DNA of 17,646 nucleotides from contig DOEZ01000413.1 of NCBI GenBank assembly GCA_003532715.1, positions 1 through 17,646 of the forward strand, given 5' to 3'. Below, piece by piece: positions 6,093 through 15,805 of this stretch (the stretch's first letter is position 1; each line of letters starts with the position of its first letter). This DNA comes from Planctomycetaceae bacterium. Lineage in GTDB: Bacteria; Planctomycetota; Planctomycetia; Pirellulales; Thermoguttaceae. A program made the translations under genes and the position numbers. The notes below the pieces were generated by a model. That model searched no databases. It was not told the origin of the DNA and worked only from the letters and a program-made list of their open reading frames with translations.

Positions 6093-8168
6093 ATGACTCG
6101 CGCGACGGATTCGTCCCGTATATGGTGGGGAGGCCTTCTGGGCGCTCTCGTGGTTTTTGGCGGCACTTCGCGAGGCTGGGCCGCGCCGGAAGGTCCGACG
6201 GCCGACGATCGGCACGTGGCGAGCGCCGTGACGTTGCTGCTGAGGAATCAACACCTGCTGCAGCGGCCGTTGGACGACGAGATCAGCCGGCGATGTCTCC
6301 GGATCTTTCTGAAGATGCTCGACCCGATGAAGGTCTATTTCTATCAGTCGGACATCGACGAGTTCGAGAAGTCAGCCACCGATCTGGACGACATGCTGGT
6401 CCGTCGCGACACGAGTTTCGCTTACAAGGTCTTCCAGCGGTTCTTGCAGCGACTCGACGAGCGGGTGGCGATGGTCGATCGAGCCTTGGCGATGGAGCAT
6501 GACTTCACGGTCGACGAGGAAATGGTCGTCGATCCCGACGAGGCCCAGCATGCCAAGACGCCGGAAGAAGCATGGGACCGATGGCGCAAGCGGGTCAAGT
6601 ACGATCTTCTCGTTTTGAAGTCGGAGGAGAGCGACGAGGAGCGTCTGGAAGGACAAGCGGCCCTCGACAAACTCAGGCAGCGATACCACAGTTTCGCGAA
6701 GCGTATGCACCAGACGACGAACGAAGACCTGCTTGAGATGTACCTTTCGTCGATGACCAGCGCGTACGATCCGCACACGGCGTATTGGTCGAAGAGCACC
6801 TATGACAATTTCCAGATCGCCATGAAGCTCGAACTCGAGGGGATCGGCGCTTCGTTGCGTTCGGAGGACGGCGTGGTGACGATCCACGAATTGGTGCCCG
6901 GCGGCGCGGCCGAAAAGGACGGCCGTCTGAAATTGAAGGACAAGATCGTCGGCGTCGGCCAGGAAACGGGCCCGATCGTTGACGTGGTCGACATGCGGCT
7001 CAACGACGTCGTGCTACTGATTCGCGGCCCGGCCGGCACCGTGGTCCGTCTACAGGTGAAGCCGGCCGACGGGGGGCCGTTGAAGGTCATCGACATCACG
7101 CGCGCCCGAATCGAACTCAAGGACAAGGAGGCGCAGGCCGCGGTTTTCGAGGACGGCCACAAGCCCGACGGCACGCCCTTCAAGATCGGCGTGATCGATC
7201 TGCCCAGTTTCTACATGGACATGGACGGCAACCGCGCCAGGCGGCTTGACTATCGCAGCACGACGCGCGACGTACGCAAGATCCTCGACGATTTCAATGC
7301 CCAAGGCGTCGACGCGGTTATTCTCGATTTGCGTCGCAACGGAGGCGGCTCGCTCAGCGAAGCCATTAGCCTCACTGGTCTGTTCATCGACGAGGGGCCC
7401 GTCGTGCAGATCAAGGAGTCGGACGGCAAGACGCAGACCTACTACGACCTCGACGCGGGCATGGCCTGGAGCGGCCCGCTGGTGGTTCTAACGAGCAAGT
7501 TCAGCGCCAGCGCAAGCGAAATCCTCGCCGGCGCTATTCAGGACTACGGCCGCGGCCTGATCATCGGCGACGAAACGACCCACGGCAAGGGAACCGTTCA
7601 GAGCCTGGTGGACATCGCCCGGCAGATGGGGATCTTTCAGATCCCCGGGGCGCCGAAGTTGGGGGCCATGAAAATCACCATTCAGCAGTTCTACCGGCCC
7701 AGCGGCGACAGTACGCAGAACCGGGGCGTGCTGGCCGACATCGAGTTGCCCAGCCTGACCAACCACCTCGAAGACATCAGCGAATCGGATCTCGATCATC
7801 CGCTCGCGTTCGACCGCGTGGACCAGACGTTCTTCCCACGCGTCGACACGGTCAATAAACCGCTCGTCGAACGGCTCCGAGCCCTCTCGGCCGACCGCAT
7901 CAAGGAGTGCGAGGATTTCCAGGAAGTCGAGCGTGACATCCAACGCTATCGCGAACACAAACAGCGCAAGTACCGAACGCTCAACGAGGAGAAGTTCATG
8001 GCCCAGATGGCCGAGTTGAACACCGAAAAGGAAGAGGACAAACAACTGGAGAAACTCGTCGACGGGAACGGCAAGAAAATCGAACGCGACTTCTACCTCG
8101 ACGAGGTCATTGCCATCACACTCGACTATCTTCAGATGACGAAGGCGAACTTGGTCCAGTCGCGGTAG
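6093..8168 (+). CDS. prc: Carboxy-terminal (tail-specific) processing protease, S41 family
   Basis: The ATG at 6093 has a good Shine-Dalgarno (GAGG, 6082-6085, 7 nt spacing); the product is 691 aa, close to the 682 aa of E. coli Prc. Order: signal peptide (~1-34, ending near RGWAA), the N-terminal Prc domain with the LDPMKVYFYQSDIDEFE signature, a PDZ domain (~245-330), the S41 protease core, and a C-terminal Prc-type helical domain (LNEEKF through YLDEVIAITLDYL). The serine-lysine dyad is visible: Ser473 in SASASEI and Lys499 in GKGTVQ, with Asp484 at the third conserved position. One extra residue lies between Ser and Lys relative to the E. coli motif as I remember it. The enzyme should cut exported proteins at nonpolar C-termini in the periplasm. 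It is transcribed alone and converges on the metK cluster. Confidence 0.93.
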   Translation: MTRATDSSRIWWGGLLGALVVFGGTSRGWAAPEGPTADDRHVASAVTLLLRNQHLLQRPLDDEISRRCLRIFLKMLDPMKVYFYQSDIDEFEKSATDLDDMLVRRDTSFAYKVFQRFLQRLDERVAMVDRALAMEHDFTVDEEMVVDPDEAQHAKTPEEAWDRWRKRVKYDLLVLKSEESDEERLEGQAALDKLRQRYHSFAKRMHQTTNEDLLEMYLSSMTSAYDPHTAYWSKSTYDNFQIAMKLELEGIGASLRSEDGVVTIHELVPGGAAEKDGRLKLKDKIVGVGQETGPIVDVVDMRLNDVVLLIRGPAGTVVRLQVKPADGGPLKVIDITRARIELKDKEAQAAVFEDGHKPDGTPFKIGVIDLPSFYMDMDGNRARRLDYRSTTRDVRKILDDFNAQGVDAVILDLRRNGGGSLSEAISLTGLFIDEGPVVQIKESDGKTQTYYDLDAGMAWSGPLVVLTSKFSASASEILAGAIQDYGRGLIIGDETTHGKGTVQSLVDIARQMGIFQIPGAPKLGAMKITIQQFYRPSGDSTQNRGVLADIELPSLTNHLEDISESDLDHPLAFDRVDQTFFPRVDTVNKPLVERLRALSADRIKECEDFQEVERDIQRYREHKQRKYRTLNEEKFMAQMAELNTEKEEDKQLEKLVDGNGKKIERDFYLDEVIAITLDYLQMTKANLVQSR

Positions 8169-8170
8169 AC

Positions 8171-9049
8171 TCACGCGTCGGACGACGTCGCCGAGAATCG
8201 CAGCACGACGACCGATTCCTCCTCGGCGATGCGATCCAGCCTCAGGTCGAACCGCGCGCCGTAGGGCAACACCTGAACGGGTTGGATTCGGCCGGCCGGC
8301 CCCCCTTCGTGCTCGAGCTCGATCGCGGGCACTCGTGCGAACGGTGGACAAAAGGCGATATGCACACTCGTCGCACGCGAGCGAGCCGGCATCGTGACTC
8401 GCAATCGGCCCGAATAAACATCATTCCCCTGGGCCGACCGATAGCGGACGAACTCCTGGGTGATTCGACCGCCGAGCAATGCGTCGTCGACCGTGTCGCC
8501 GACGGAAGGGTTCGGCGCGAGTGAAACGTCGTTGGACGGCGGCTCCGCCTCCAATCCCATGCCGCCGCCGCCTTCGACGCGTGGTTCCCTCGGAAGACCA
8601 CAATCCGATGACGGCGAGTTAATTTCGAGAGCGCTCTGTCGCCGTCCCAGCCAGGCAACGCCTTCTTCCAAGGCGACGATGCACCAAAGCACGGCCAGCG
8701 AGACGGGCGACGTGCCGACGACGCTGACCGCGGCTGCCAGGGCAATCAACAACAACGACGCGCCCCAATGGGAGAACCAATCGCGACGACCGTCCGCCGT
8801 TCGGCCAACGCCGCGACGCCAAAGCCACCGCGAAACGAGAACCGCGGTCGAGAGCATCAAGGCCCATGGCGCCATCGTCGCCGCCGGCAACGGTTGTCCG
8901 AGTGCTCCGGCCAACCGTCGCCAGACGAGAATGGCTCCGACGATTCCCAAGACGGCCGCAAGCGCGACAGCCGAATAGCGCAACCCGGCGGCCGAGGGCC
9001 GAGCGTCGCGCGGCGAGTCGGTCGCGCCAAATGCGGTTGAAGACGACAT
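8171..9049 (-). CDS. Unrecognised multi-pass membrane protein with C-terminal beta-rich domain (292 aa)
   Basis: I do not recognise a named family. After a polar start (~20 residues) there are about four hydrophobic helices: ~23-45, ~55-77 and two within ~93-137. A Gly/Pro-rich acidic linker follows (~140-185). The C-terminal ~100 residues look like a compact beta domain with alternating hydrophobics (QEFVRYRSAQGNDVYSGRL, VHIAFCPPFARVPAIELE, VVVLRFSA). The ATG at 9049 is only 6 nt past the metK stop and has no clear Shine-Dalgarno, suggesting translational coupling and co-transcription with metK. Its stop lies 2 nt from the convergent prc stop. The frame is intact and the hydrophobic pattern is coherent, so it is very probably a real gene; its function is unknown. 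Confidence 0.75.
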   Translation of the reverse strand: MSSSTAFGATDSPRDARPSAAGLRYSAVALAAVLGIVGAILVWRRLAGALGQPLPAATMAPWALMLSTAVLVSRWLWRRGVGRTADGRRDWFSHWGASLLLIALAAAVSVVGTSPVSLAVLWCIVALEEGVAWLGRRQSALEINSPSSDCGLPREPRVEGGGGMGLEAEPPSNDVSLAPNPSVGDTVDDALLGGRITQEFVRYRSAQGNDVYSGRLRVTMPARSRATSVHIAFCPPFARVPAIELEHEGGPAGRIQPVQVLPYGARFDLRLDRIAEEESVVVLRFSATSSDA

Positions 9050-9055
9050 GGACGT

Positions 9056-10285
<1,230 letters not shown>

Positions 10286-10293
10286 GGGACATT

Positions 10294-10300
10294 CCTCCTT
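10294..10300 (-). promoter_or_regulatory. Strong Shine-Dalgarno AAGGAGG for metK (GTG start)
   Basis: On the minus strand AAGGAGG is followed by AATGTCCC and then the GTG start (10285). An ATG overlaps the spacer (AGGAATGTCC) in a different frame with only one base between it and the Shine-Dalgarno. The 8-nt spacing and the metK reading frame identify GTG as the start. Confidence 0.7.
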
Positions 10301-10355
10301 CTTGCGTCGGTTGTGGTCGTGAATCAAGGAATGGACGAGATTCCTCAGGTTGCCA

Positions 10356-10385
10356 ATTATAACGCGTGAGTGGGGCGTCAGGCAA
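10356..10385 (-). promoter_or_regulatory. Candidate internal promoter for metK
   Basis: On the minus strand a perfect -10 TATAAT (10361-10356) lies 18 nt after TTGCCT (10385-10380, 4/6 to the -35 consensus). The -35 overlaps the last codons of kdtA. The predicted start near 10349 gives a leader of ~64 nt and would let metK be expressed independently of secA-kdtA. Confidence 0.5.
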
Positions 10386-11679
10386 CGGGGCGGGCCGGCA
10401 CTTTTTCGAGAAGCCCCGAAAGCAAGCTTCCCGTTCGAGCCGTGGCCCCCTGCTGGTTCCGCACCAGGGCTTGGGCGCTGCCGCCCAGGCGGCCCGCTTC
10501 GTTCGGGTTTTCGAGCATCCGTCGGACGAATCGAGCCAATCCCTCGCCGTCTTCGACGACCTCGGCCGCGTTGTGAGCCAGCATGGCGGTCACCACGTCG
10601 CGGAAGTTCCGCGTGTTTGGCCCAAAACAGACCGCCGCGCCGTAGGCCGCCGGCTCGATCATGTTCTGACCCCCGCGACTGCCCATGCTCCCCCCGACAA
10701 ATGCGATTCGGGCGGTTCCCCACCACGCGCCCAGTTCCCCGATCACGTCGACCAACAGGACACGTGCGTCGGCCGGATTTTCGCAAGCGTCCAGTTCGCT
10801 GCGCCGCCGCCAGCCGACGCCCGAGGCGTCCAACATCCGAGCGACCGAGTCGAATCGTTCGGGGTGACGAGGAACGACGATCAGGCGAAGCCGGGGCCAC
10901 TCGGCCGCCAAGCTCCGCCATGCGTCCAGCGCCAGCCGTTCCTCGGGCTCCTGCGTGCTGCCCGCCAGAAAGACGATATCGTCCTCGGCCAAGCCGGCCA
11001 ATCGCCGCAGGGCTTGTGTCGTTGGGTTGTCGCGGTTCGTTTCGGCCCCGTCGTATTTGATCGACCCAGTCACGCACACCCGCTCGGCCGGCGCGCCGAG
11101 TTGTCGAAAGCGTTCAGCGTACGTCTCGTCCTGCACGGCCAGCAGGTCGATCGTTCGCAAGAGTCTGGCCACCAGGGGGCGAATTCGTCGATACCCTCGG
11201 AAGCTGTTTTCGCTCAACCGGCCGTTGACCACGGCCACTCGCGAGCCGGCCGCTCGCGCCGCGCCGATCAGGTTTGGCCAAAGCTCCAACTCGGCCAAAA
11301 CAAGCACGTCGGGGCGAATGCGCCGCACGGCCGAGCGAACGGCCCAACTGAAATCCAGCGGGCAGTAGAACACCGACAACTCGGGAAACCGCTTCCGCGC
11401 CAGTTCCATGCCCGTCCTCGTCGTCGTCGACACGACGCACTCGACCTCGGGCCGTCGGCGGCGCAGATCACGGATGAGCCCCGGCAAAAGGTTCACCTCG
11501 CCGACGCTGACCGCATGAAGCCAAATGCAAGGCCGTTCGCCGACGCGCCGAGGGACGCGACCCAAGAACTTCTCCCTCCACCCCGCGCGATACTTCCCCG
11601 CGCGAAGCGACTTCCACGCCAAGTAGGGCATGGCGAGAAGCAGAAGCAACAGGTAGACCAGATTGAGCAGGTACGGCAC
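10378..11679 (-). CDS. kdtA: 3-deoxy-D-manno-octulosonic acid (Kdo) transferase
   Basis: KdtA/WaaA (GT30) transfers Kdo from CMP-Kdo to lipid A precursor at the inner face of the inner membrane. The start is the GTG at 11679 with AAGGA 8 nt upstream; the product is 433 aa, the usual size. An N-terminal anchor helix (LLNLVYLLLLLLAMPYLAW) is followed by the family motif IWLHAVSVGEV, with Glu61 at the position of the proposed catalytic base, then PDVLVLAELELWPN, VVNGRLSENSF and VTGSIKYD. The C-terminal half has the GT-B acceptor-type region (VFLAGSTQEPEE, VPRHPERFD, FVGGSMGSRGGQNMIEPAAYG, VCFGPNTRNF). Its presence implies Kdo-containing LPS. It lies 121 nt after secA on the same strand. Confidence 0.95.
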   Translation of the reverse strand: MPYLLNLVYLLLLLLAMPYLAWKSLRAGKYRAGWREKFLGRVPRRVGERPCIWLHAVSVGEVNLLPGLIRDLRRRRPEVECVVSTTTRTGMELARKRFPELSVFYCPLDFSWAVRSAVRRIRPDVLVLAELELWPNLIGAARAAGSRVAVVNGRLSENSFRGYRRIRPLVARLLRTIDLLAVQDETYAERFRQLGAPAERVCVTGSIKYDGAETNRDNPTTQALRRLAGLAEDDIVFLAGSTQEPEERLALDAWRSLAAEWPRLRLIVVPRHPERFDSVARMLDASGVGWRRRSELDACENPADARVLLVDVIGELGAWWGTARIAFVGGSMGSRGGQNMIEPAAYGAAVCFGPNTRNFRDVVTAMLAHNAAEVVEDGEGLARFVRRMLENPNEAGRLGGSAQALVRNQQGATARTGSLLSGLLEKVPARPVA

Positions 11680-11723
11680 GCTTGGGTTCCTTGGCCGGCC
11701 CAAAGGGGAACAACTTATCAATC

Positions 11724-11784
11724 CGTGAAGACGCTTTCACGCGTGACCACGGACCCCGACGCTGCGTCACTGGCGGAACCAGTG
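11724..11784. other. Two small inverted repeats in the secA-kdtA gap
   Basis: CGTGAA/TTCACG (11724-11729 and 11736-11741) and CACTGG/CCAGTG (11768-11773 and 11779-11784) each form a 6-bp stem with a loop of about 5-6 nt. Neither is followed by a T-run, so they may be processing or attenuation structures, or chance. Confidence 0.3.
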
Positions 11785-11800
11785 GCACTCCACTCCCCGG

Positions 11801-14800
11801 TCACGCCCCTTTGCGCATGCAGCACGCCTTGAATTTCTTTCCGCTGCCGCAGGGGCACGGGTCGTTGCGGCCGACGCGCTGGCCTCGGTGGCGGATCGGC
11901 TCCATTTTCCGATCGGCCTGGGTTCCGTCGATTGCCGCCTGTTGCTGTTCGGCGATCTGGTCGGCCGACGGGGCTTCCTCGTGGATCGCCTCGGCTTCGG
12001 TCCAGGTGGACCCCACGAAGCGCTCATCGAGTTGCTCCATGCGATAGACCAGGTCGGTGATCCGTTCGCCGACCGACGTCCACATGACCTCGAACGTCCG
12101 CATTCCCTCGCGTTTGTATTCGACTTTCGGATCGACCTGGGCGTAACCGCGCAGCCCGATGCTGCTCTTCAGGTGGTCCATCGCCAGCAAATGGTCCTTC
12201 CACGCCGCGTCGAGCAGTTGGAGGACCAACGCCCGCTCCATCTTGCGCATTTCGGGCCGGTATCGGTCTTCGACGGCCTCGACGCACTGGAACCGGAGCT
12301 TTCGCGGCTCGAGCGCGGCCATTCGCTCGATCGGCATGTCCCACGCAACCGTTTTGCCCAACCAGTCGGCGAAGTCCTGTAACCGCCCGCTGACCTTTGC
12401 CTCCAACATCGCGTTTTCCGACGCTTCGCGGCCGGCGAGCATCCGGTCGAACCGCTCGTTGAGTTCCTCGATCGCCTTTTTGGCTCGTTCGAGATCCGTG
12501 CGGCTTTGGTCGACCAACAGCGCCCGGATTTCGTCGCGCTGTTTGTTGTGCAGATCCTCGGGGTCGAGTTCGACGTGGAACCGGTCGCGCGCCCATTGGG
12601 CCAGTTTCTCGCGGTCGTAGCGTTTGTGGCCCGACGGGTCGCGAGTCGTGAAATGGTACAACCCGGCCATCACGGGGAATTCGGTTTCCTTTTCGTGATA
12701 GACGCGGCGCGCCAGCGCGGCGATCCTGGCCCGAAACGGTTCGTATTCGAGATTGCGAAATTCCTCGATGTCGGTGTCGACGTCGAATTTGTGCTTGATC
12801 CAACCGCAAGCCGACAGCACGCTGAAATCGGGATCGAGGAAGCGAGCCCCTTGGCCCAGATCGGTTCCCTGAACCGCCTCGCGAGCCTTCTCGATGAGCA
12901 TTTCGGCCAGGTGCTCGCGGCCGATCTTCCGCAAGTCGCGGTCGCGCACGCTCATCCGCCAGCGTGTGTTGACCAGCTTGGCCAGCGCGGCCCAGTTCCA
13001 TTCACTCGGGTCGGCGTCCTCGGGCAGGTTCTCCTCGATCGCGTCGAGCACCTGTCCCTCGGCCAGCCGTTCGGCTTCGTTCTTGGCGAAGGTCTCGGCC
13101 TCCTCGAAGCTCATGCGGCGGAAATCGCGAGCGTCCAACTCGACACCAAGGATCCCGCCGGCCCACTTCGCGAACGAGTCGCTGCCATAGTCGCGATCGA
13201 GGAACTGCTTCAGGTAGTGTTCGATCTGGCGGTCGATCATGTCGAGAATCAACTGCTTGCAGTCGGTCCCGTCGAGAATCGCCTGGCGGTAGCCGTAGAC
13301 CCGCTTGCGCTGCTCGTCCATCACCTCGTCGTAGTCGAGCAGATTCTTGCGGACCTCGAAGTTGCGTTCTTCGACCTTCTTTTGGGCACCCTCGATCCGC
13401 CGCGAGACCATGCGGCTTTCGATCGCCTCGCCTTCTTTCATGCCGAGCCGCGTGAGGATGTTCTTGACCCACTCGCCGGCGAATATCCGCATCAGGTCGT
13501 CTTCGAGCGAGAGAAAGAACCGGCTGCTGCCCGGGTCGCCCTGTCGGCCGCAACGTCCGCGAAGCTGCAAGTCGATGCGCCTCGCCTCGTGCCGCTCGGT
13601 GCCGATGATGTGCAGTCCGCCGAGCCGGGCGACCTCGCGGCCCTCGGCCTTCATCTGTTCGCGGCTTTCGATTTCGCCGACCAGCGCGTCCCATTCCTCC
13701 TGAGGCACGTCGAGTCGCGTGGCGTATTTCTCCTGTAATTTGCCCCAGGCCATCGCCTCGGGATTGCCGCCGAGAATGATGTCGGTTCCGCGTCCGGCCA
13801 TGTTCGTGGCGATGGTCACGGCGCCCTTTCGGCCCGCCTGGGCGACGATTTCGGCCTCGCGCTGGTGATGCTTGGCGTTGAGCACCTGGTGCGAAATGCC
13901 GCATCGGTCGAGCATCTCCGAGAGTAGTTCGCTCTTTTCAATCGAAACCGTGCCGACGAGAATCGGCCGACCCCGGTGCTCGGTCTCCTTGACGCGCGCT
14001 CGGGGGATCGTTTGTCCGGCGTGTTCGCCCTCCGGCCTGAACTCGAGCGTGCTCTCTTCCTCGCGAAGGATGTTTCCGCGCACCGTCTTGCCCGTGTCGA
14101 GCCAGAGCACGTCGTACTTGTGCATCTGCTCGATTTCGTCTACGATGGCGTGATACTTTTCCTTCACGGTGCGGTAGATGACGTCGGGGCAGTTGAGCCG
14201 CTGCAAGGGGCGGTTCGTCGGTATCGCAAACACGTCGAGTTTATAGATCTTGTAGAACTCGGCCGCCTCGGTCATGGCCGTGCCGGTCATGCCGCAGATC
14301 TTGTCGTAGAGTTTGAAGTAGTTCTGCAGCGTGATCGTCGCCAAAGTCTGGTTTTCTTCCTTGACCTGCACGCCCTCCTTGGCCTCGACCGCCTGGTGCA
14401 ACCCGTCGCTCCAGTTGCGCCCCGGCATGAGCCGGCCGGTGAACTCGTCGACGATGATGATCTCGCCGTTCTGGACGACATAGTTCACGTCGCGCTTGTA
14501 GAGGTGGTGGGCTTTTAGTGAATTGTCGATCAGGTGGGGCCACTCCATGTTGCCCGCCGTGTAGAAACTCTCGACGCCGGCCAACTGCTCGGCCGCTCGC
14601 ACGCCTTCGTCGGTCAAGTGGGCCGAGTGTTCCTTTTCCTTCACCTCGAAATGAAGGTCTTTCTTCAATTGCCGGGCGATGCGGTCGGCCCGGGCGTAGC
14701 GCGTCACGTCGTCGTGCGCCGGCCCCGAGATGATCAGCGGTGTCCGCGCCTCGTCGATGAGAATGTTGTCGACTTCGTCGATCACGGCGTAGCGCAGCGG

Positions 14801-15487
14801 CCCTTGCACTTGCTGCATGTACTTGGGGTATCGCGAATCGCCCCAGGCCGCCGGGCGCATGTTGTCACGCAAATAGTCGAACCCGAACTCGTTGTTCGTG
14901 CCGTAGGTGATGTCGCATGAGTAGGCCTTCTGGCGGTTGTCGTTGTCCATGTTGCTCTGGATCGCGCCGACCGTCAGGCCCAGGGCCATGTAGAGCGGCC
15001 CCATCCATTCCATGTCGCGGCGAGCCAAGTAGTCGTTGACCGTGACGACGTGGACCGGGCCGGCCAGGGCGTTGAGATATGTCGGCAGTGTGGCGACCAA
15101 GGTCTTTCCTTCGCCTGTGACCATTTCGGCGATGTTGCCGCTGTGCAGGACCATGCCGCCCAACAACTGGACGTCGTAGTGGCGCAGTCCGAGCACGCGA
15201 CGGCCCGCCTCGCGACACACGGCAAACGCCTCGACCTGCAGGTCATCAAGCGTTTCGCCCGCCGCCAGCCGACGGCGAAACTTGTCGGTCTGCTCGCGCA
15301 ACTCGGCGTCGGTCATCGCCTGATACTTTGGCTCCAGGGCATTGATGGCGTCGATCTTCGGCTGAAGCCGTCGGAGATATCTGGCGTTGGACGAGCCGAA
15401 CAGCGCGGTGATTCCGCGCTCGATGACCCGGCTGAGGCCACCGAAGAAATCGGATATGATTTCCCAAATTCGTTCCAGAATGTCCAT
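11801..15487 (-). CDS. secA: Preprotein translocase ATPase SecA, enlarged (1228 aa)
   Basis: SecA is the ATPase motor that pushes unfolded preproteins through SecYEG. Visible in order: an N-terminal helix (MDILERIWEIISDFFGG), Walker A GEGKT (125-129), the DEVD box (237-240, in DEVDNILIDEARTPLIISG), a second RecA domain with NMAGRGTDIILGG (from 562) and QLRGRCGRQGDPGSSRFFLS, the LLDYDEVMDEQ scaffold helix (716), LQLLDAAWKDHL...GLRGYAQ (from 1089), and a C-terminal zinc/SecB-binding tail with Cys1211, Cys1213, Cys1222 and Cys1223. It is ~330 aa longer than E. coli SecA (901 aa). The excess lies in a ~46-aa insert at ~458-503 and an enlarged region between 716 and 1089. All motor motifs are intact, so it should be functional. 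It heads the secA-kdtA-metK cluster. Confidence 0.97.
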   Translation of the reverse strand: MDILERIWEIISDFFGGLSRVIERGITALFGSSNARYLRRLQPKIDAINALEPKYQAMTDAELREQTDKFRRRLAAGETLDDLQVEAFAVCREAGRRVLGLRHYDVQLLGGMVLHSGNIAEMVTGEGKTLVATLPTYLNALAGPVHVVTVNDYLARRDMEWMGPLYMALGLTVGAIQSNMDNDNRQKAYSCDITYGTNNEFGFDYLRDNMRPAAWGDSRYPKYMQQVQGPLRYAVIDEVDNILIDEARTPLIISGPAHDDVTRYARADRIARQLKKDLHFEVKEKEHSAHLTDEGVRAAEQLAGVESFYTAGNMEWPHLIDNSLKAHHLYKRDVNYVVQNGEIIIVDEFTGRLMPGRNWSDGLHQAVEAKEGVQVKEENQTLATITLQNYFKLYDKICGMTGTAMTEAAEFYKIYKLDVFAIPTNRPLQRLNCPDVIYRTVKEKYHAIVDEIEQMHKYDVLWLDTGKTVRGNILREEESTLEFRPEGEHAGQTIPRARVKETEHRGRPILVGTVSIEKSELLSEMLDRCGISHQVLNAKHHQREAEIVAQAGRKGAVTIATNMAGRGTDIILGGNPEAMAWGKLQEKYATRLDVPQEEWDALVGEIESREQMKAEGREVARLGGLHIIGTERHEARRIDLQLRGRCGRQGDPGSSRFFLSLEDDLMRIFAGEWVKNILTRLGMKEGEAIESRMVSRRIEGAQKKVEERNFEVRKNLLDYDEVMDEQRKRVYGYRQAILDGTDCKQLILDMIDRQIEHYLKQFLDRDYGSDSFAKWAGGILGVELDARDFRRMSFEEAETFAKNEAERLAEGQVLDAIEENLPEDADPSEWNWAALAKLVNTRWRMSVRDRDLRKIGREHLAEMLIEKAREAVQGTDLGQGARFLDPDFSVLSACGWIKHKFDVDTDIEEFRNLEYEPFRARIAALARRVYHEKETEFPVMAGLYHFTTRDPSGHKRYDREKLAQWARDRFHVELDPEDLHNKQRDEIRALLVDQSRTDLERAKKAIEELNERFDRMLAGREASENAMLEAKVSGRLQDFADWLGKTVAWDMPIERMAALEPRKLRFQCVEAVEDRYRPEMRKMERALVLQLLDAAWKDHLLAMDHLKSSIGLRGYAQVDPKVEYKREGMRTFEVMWTSVGERITDLVYRMEQLDERFVGSTWTEAEAIHEEAPSADQIAEQQQAAIDGTQADRKMEPIRHRGQRVGRNDPCPCGSGKKFKACCMRKGA

Positions 15488-15608
15488 GGCAATCCAGGGT
15501 ACCTAGGAGGGGCTGTTAAGGCTGATGCGACCAGACATGCCCCGCATCCATTTACCCAGGGCAAACGCTTCGCAGAGGCTGAAGTGGCGCAATCGAATCC
15601 AACATCGC

Positions 15609-15637
15609 AATCTAACTATTCCCCTAAGAAGGGTCAA
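15609..15637 (-). promoter_or_regulatory. Sigma70-type promoter for secA
   Basis: On the minus strand the -35 is TTGACC (15637-15632, 5/6), the spacer is 17 nt and the -10 is TAGATT (15614-15609, 4/6). Transcription would start near 15602, giving a leader of ~115 nt before the secA ATG, which has no clear Shine-Dalgarno. Confidence 0.5.
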
Positions 15638-15740
15638 GAAGGGTTGTTTCGACCTCACCCCTCCGTGGCGTGGCAATTCGGCCGAATTGCTCTTGGAGGT
15701 TATTCGTTCTTCGGGGCACAATATGGCGTCTGACAATCCG

Positions 15741-15770
15741 GATTGTGCTGACGAAGATTCGGAAAGACCG
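15741..15770. repeat. Intergenic motif GATTGTGCYGACGAA, copy 2
   Basis: GATTGTGCTGACGAA is followed by GATTCGGA and CCGG, matching copy 1 at 5601-5632 apart from one substitution in the 15-nt core and a small length change. Its first bases overlap the 14-nt palindrome at 15733-15746. Confidence 0.4.
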
Positions 15771-15805
15771 GAAAGACGACTATCCCGGACTATCCACGAG
15801 CCCAT

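Noticed and set aside
10286..10349. Possible SAM riboswitch in the metK leader
   Set aside because: The leader is only ~64 nt and I could not match it to the SAM-I, SAM-II or SAM-IV folds.
10286..11077. Upstream extension of the metK frame
   Set aside because: It overlaps kdtA out of frame on the same strand; AAGGAGG with the GTG at 10285 marks the true start.
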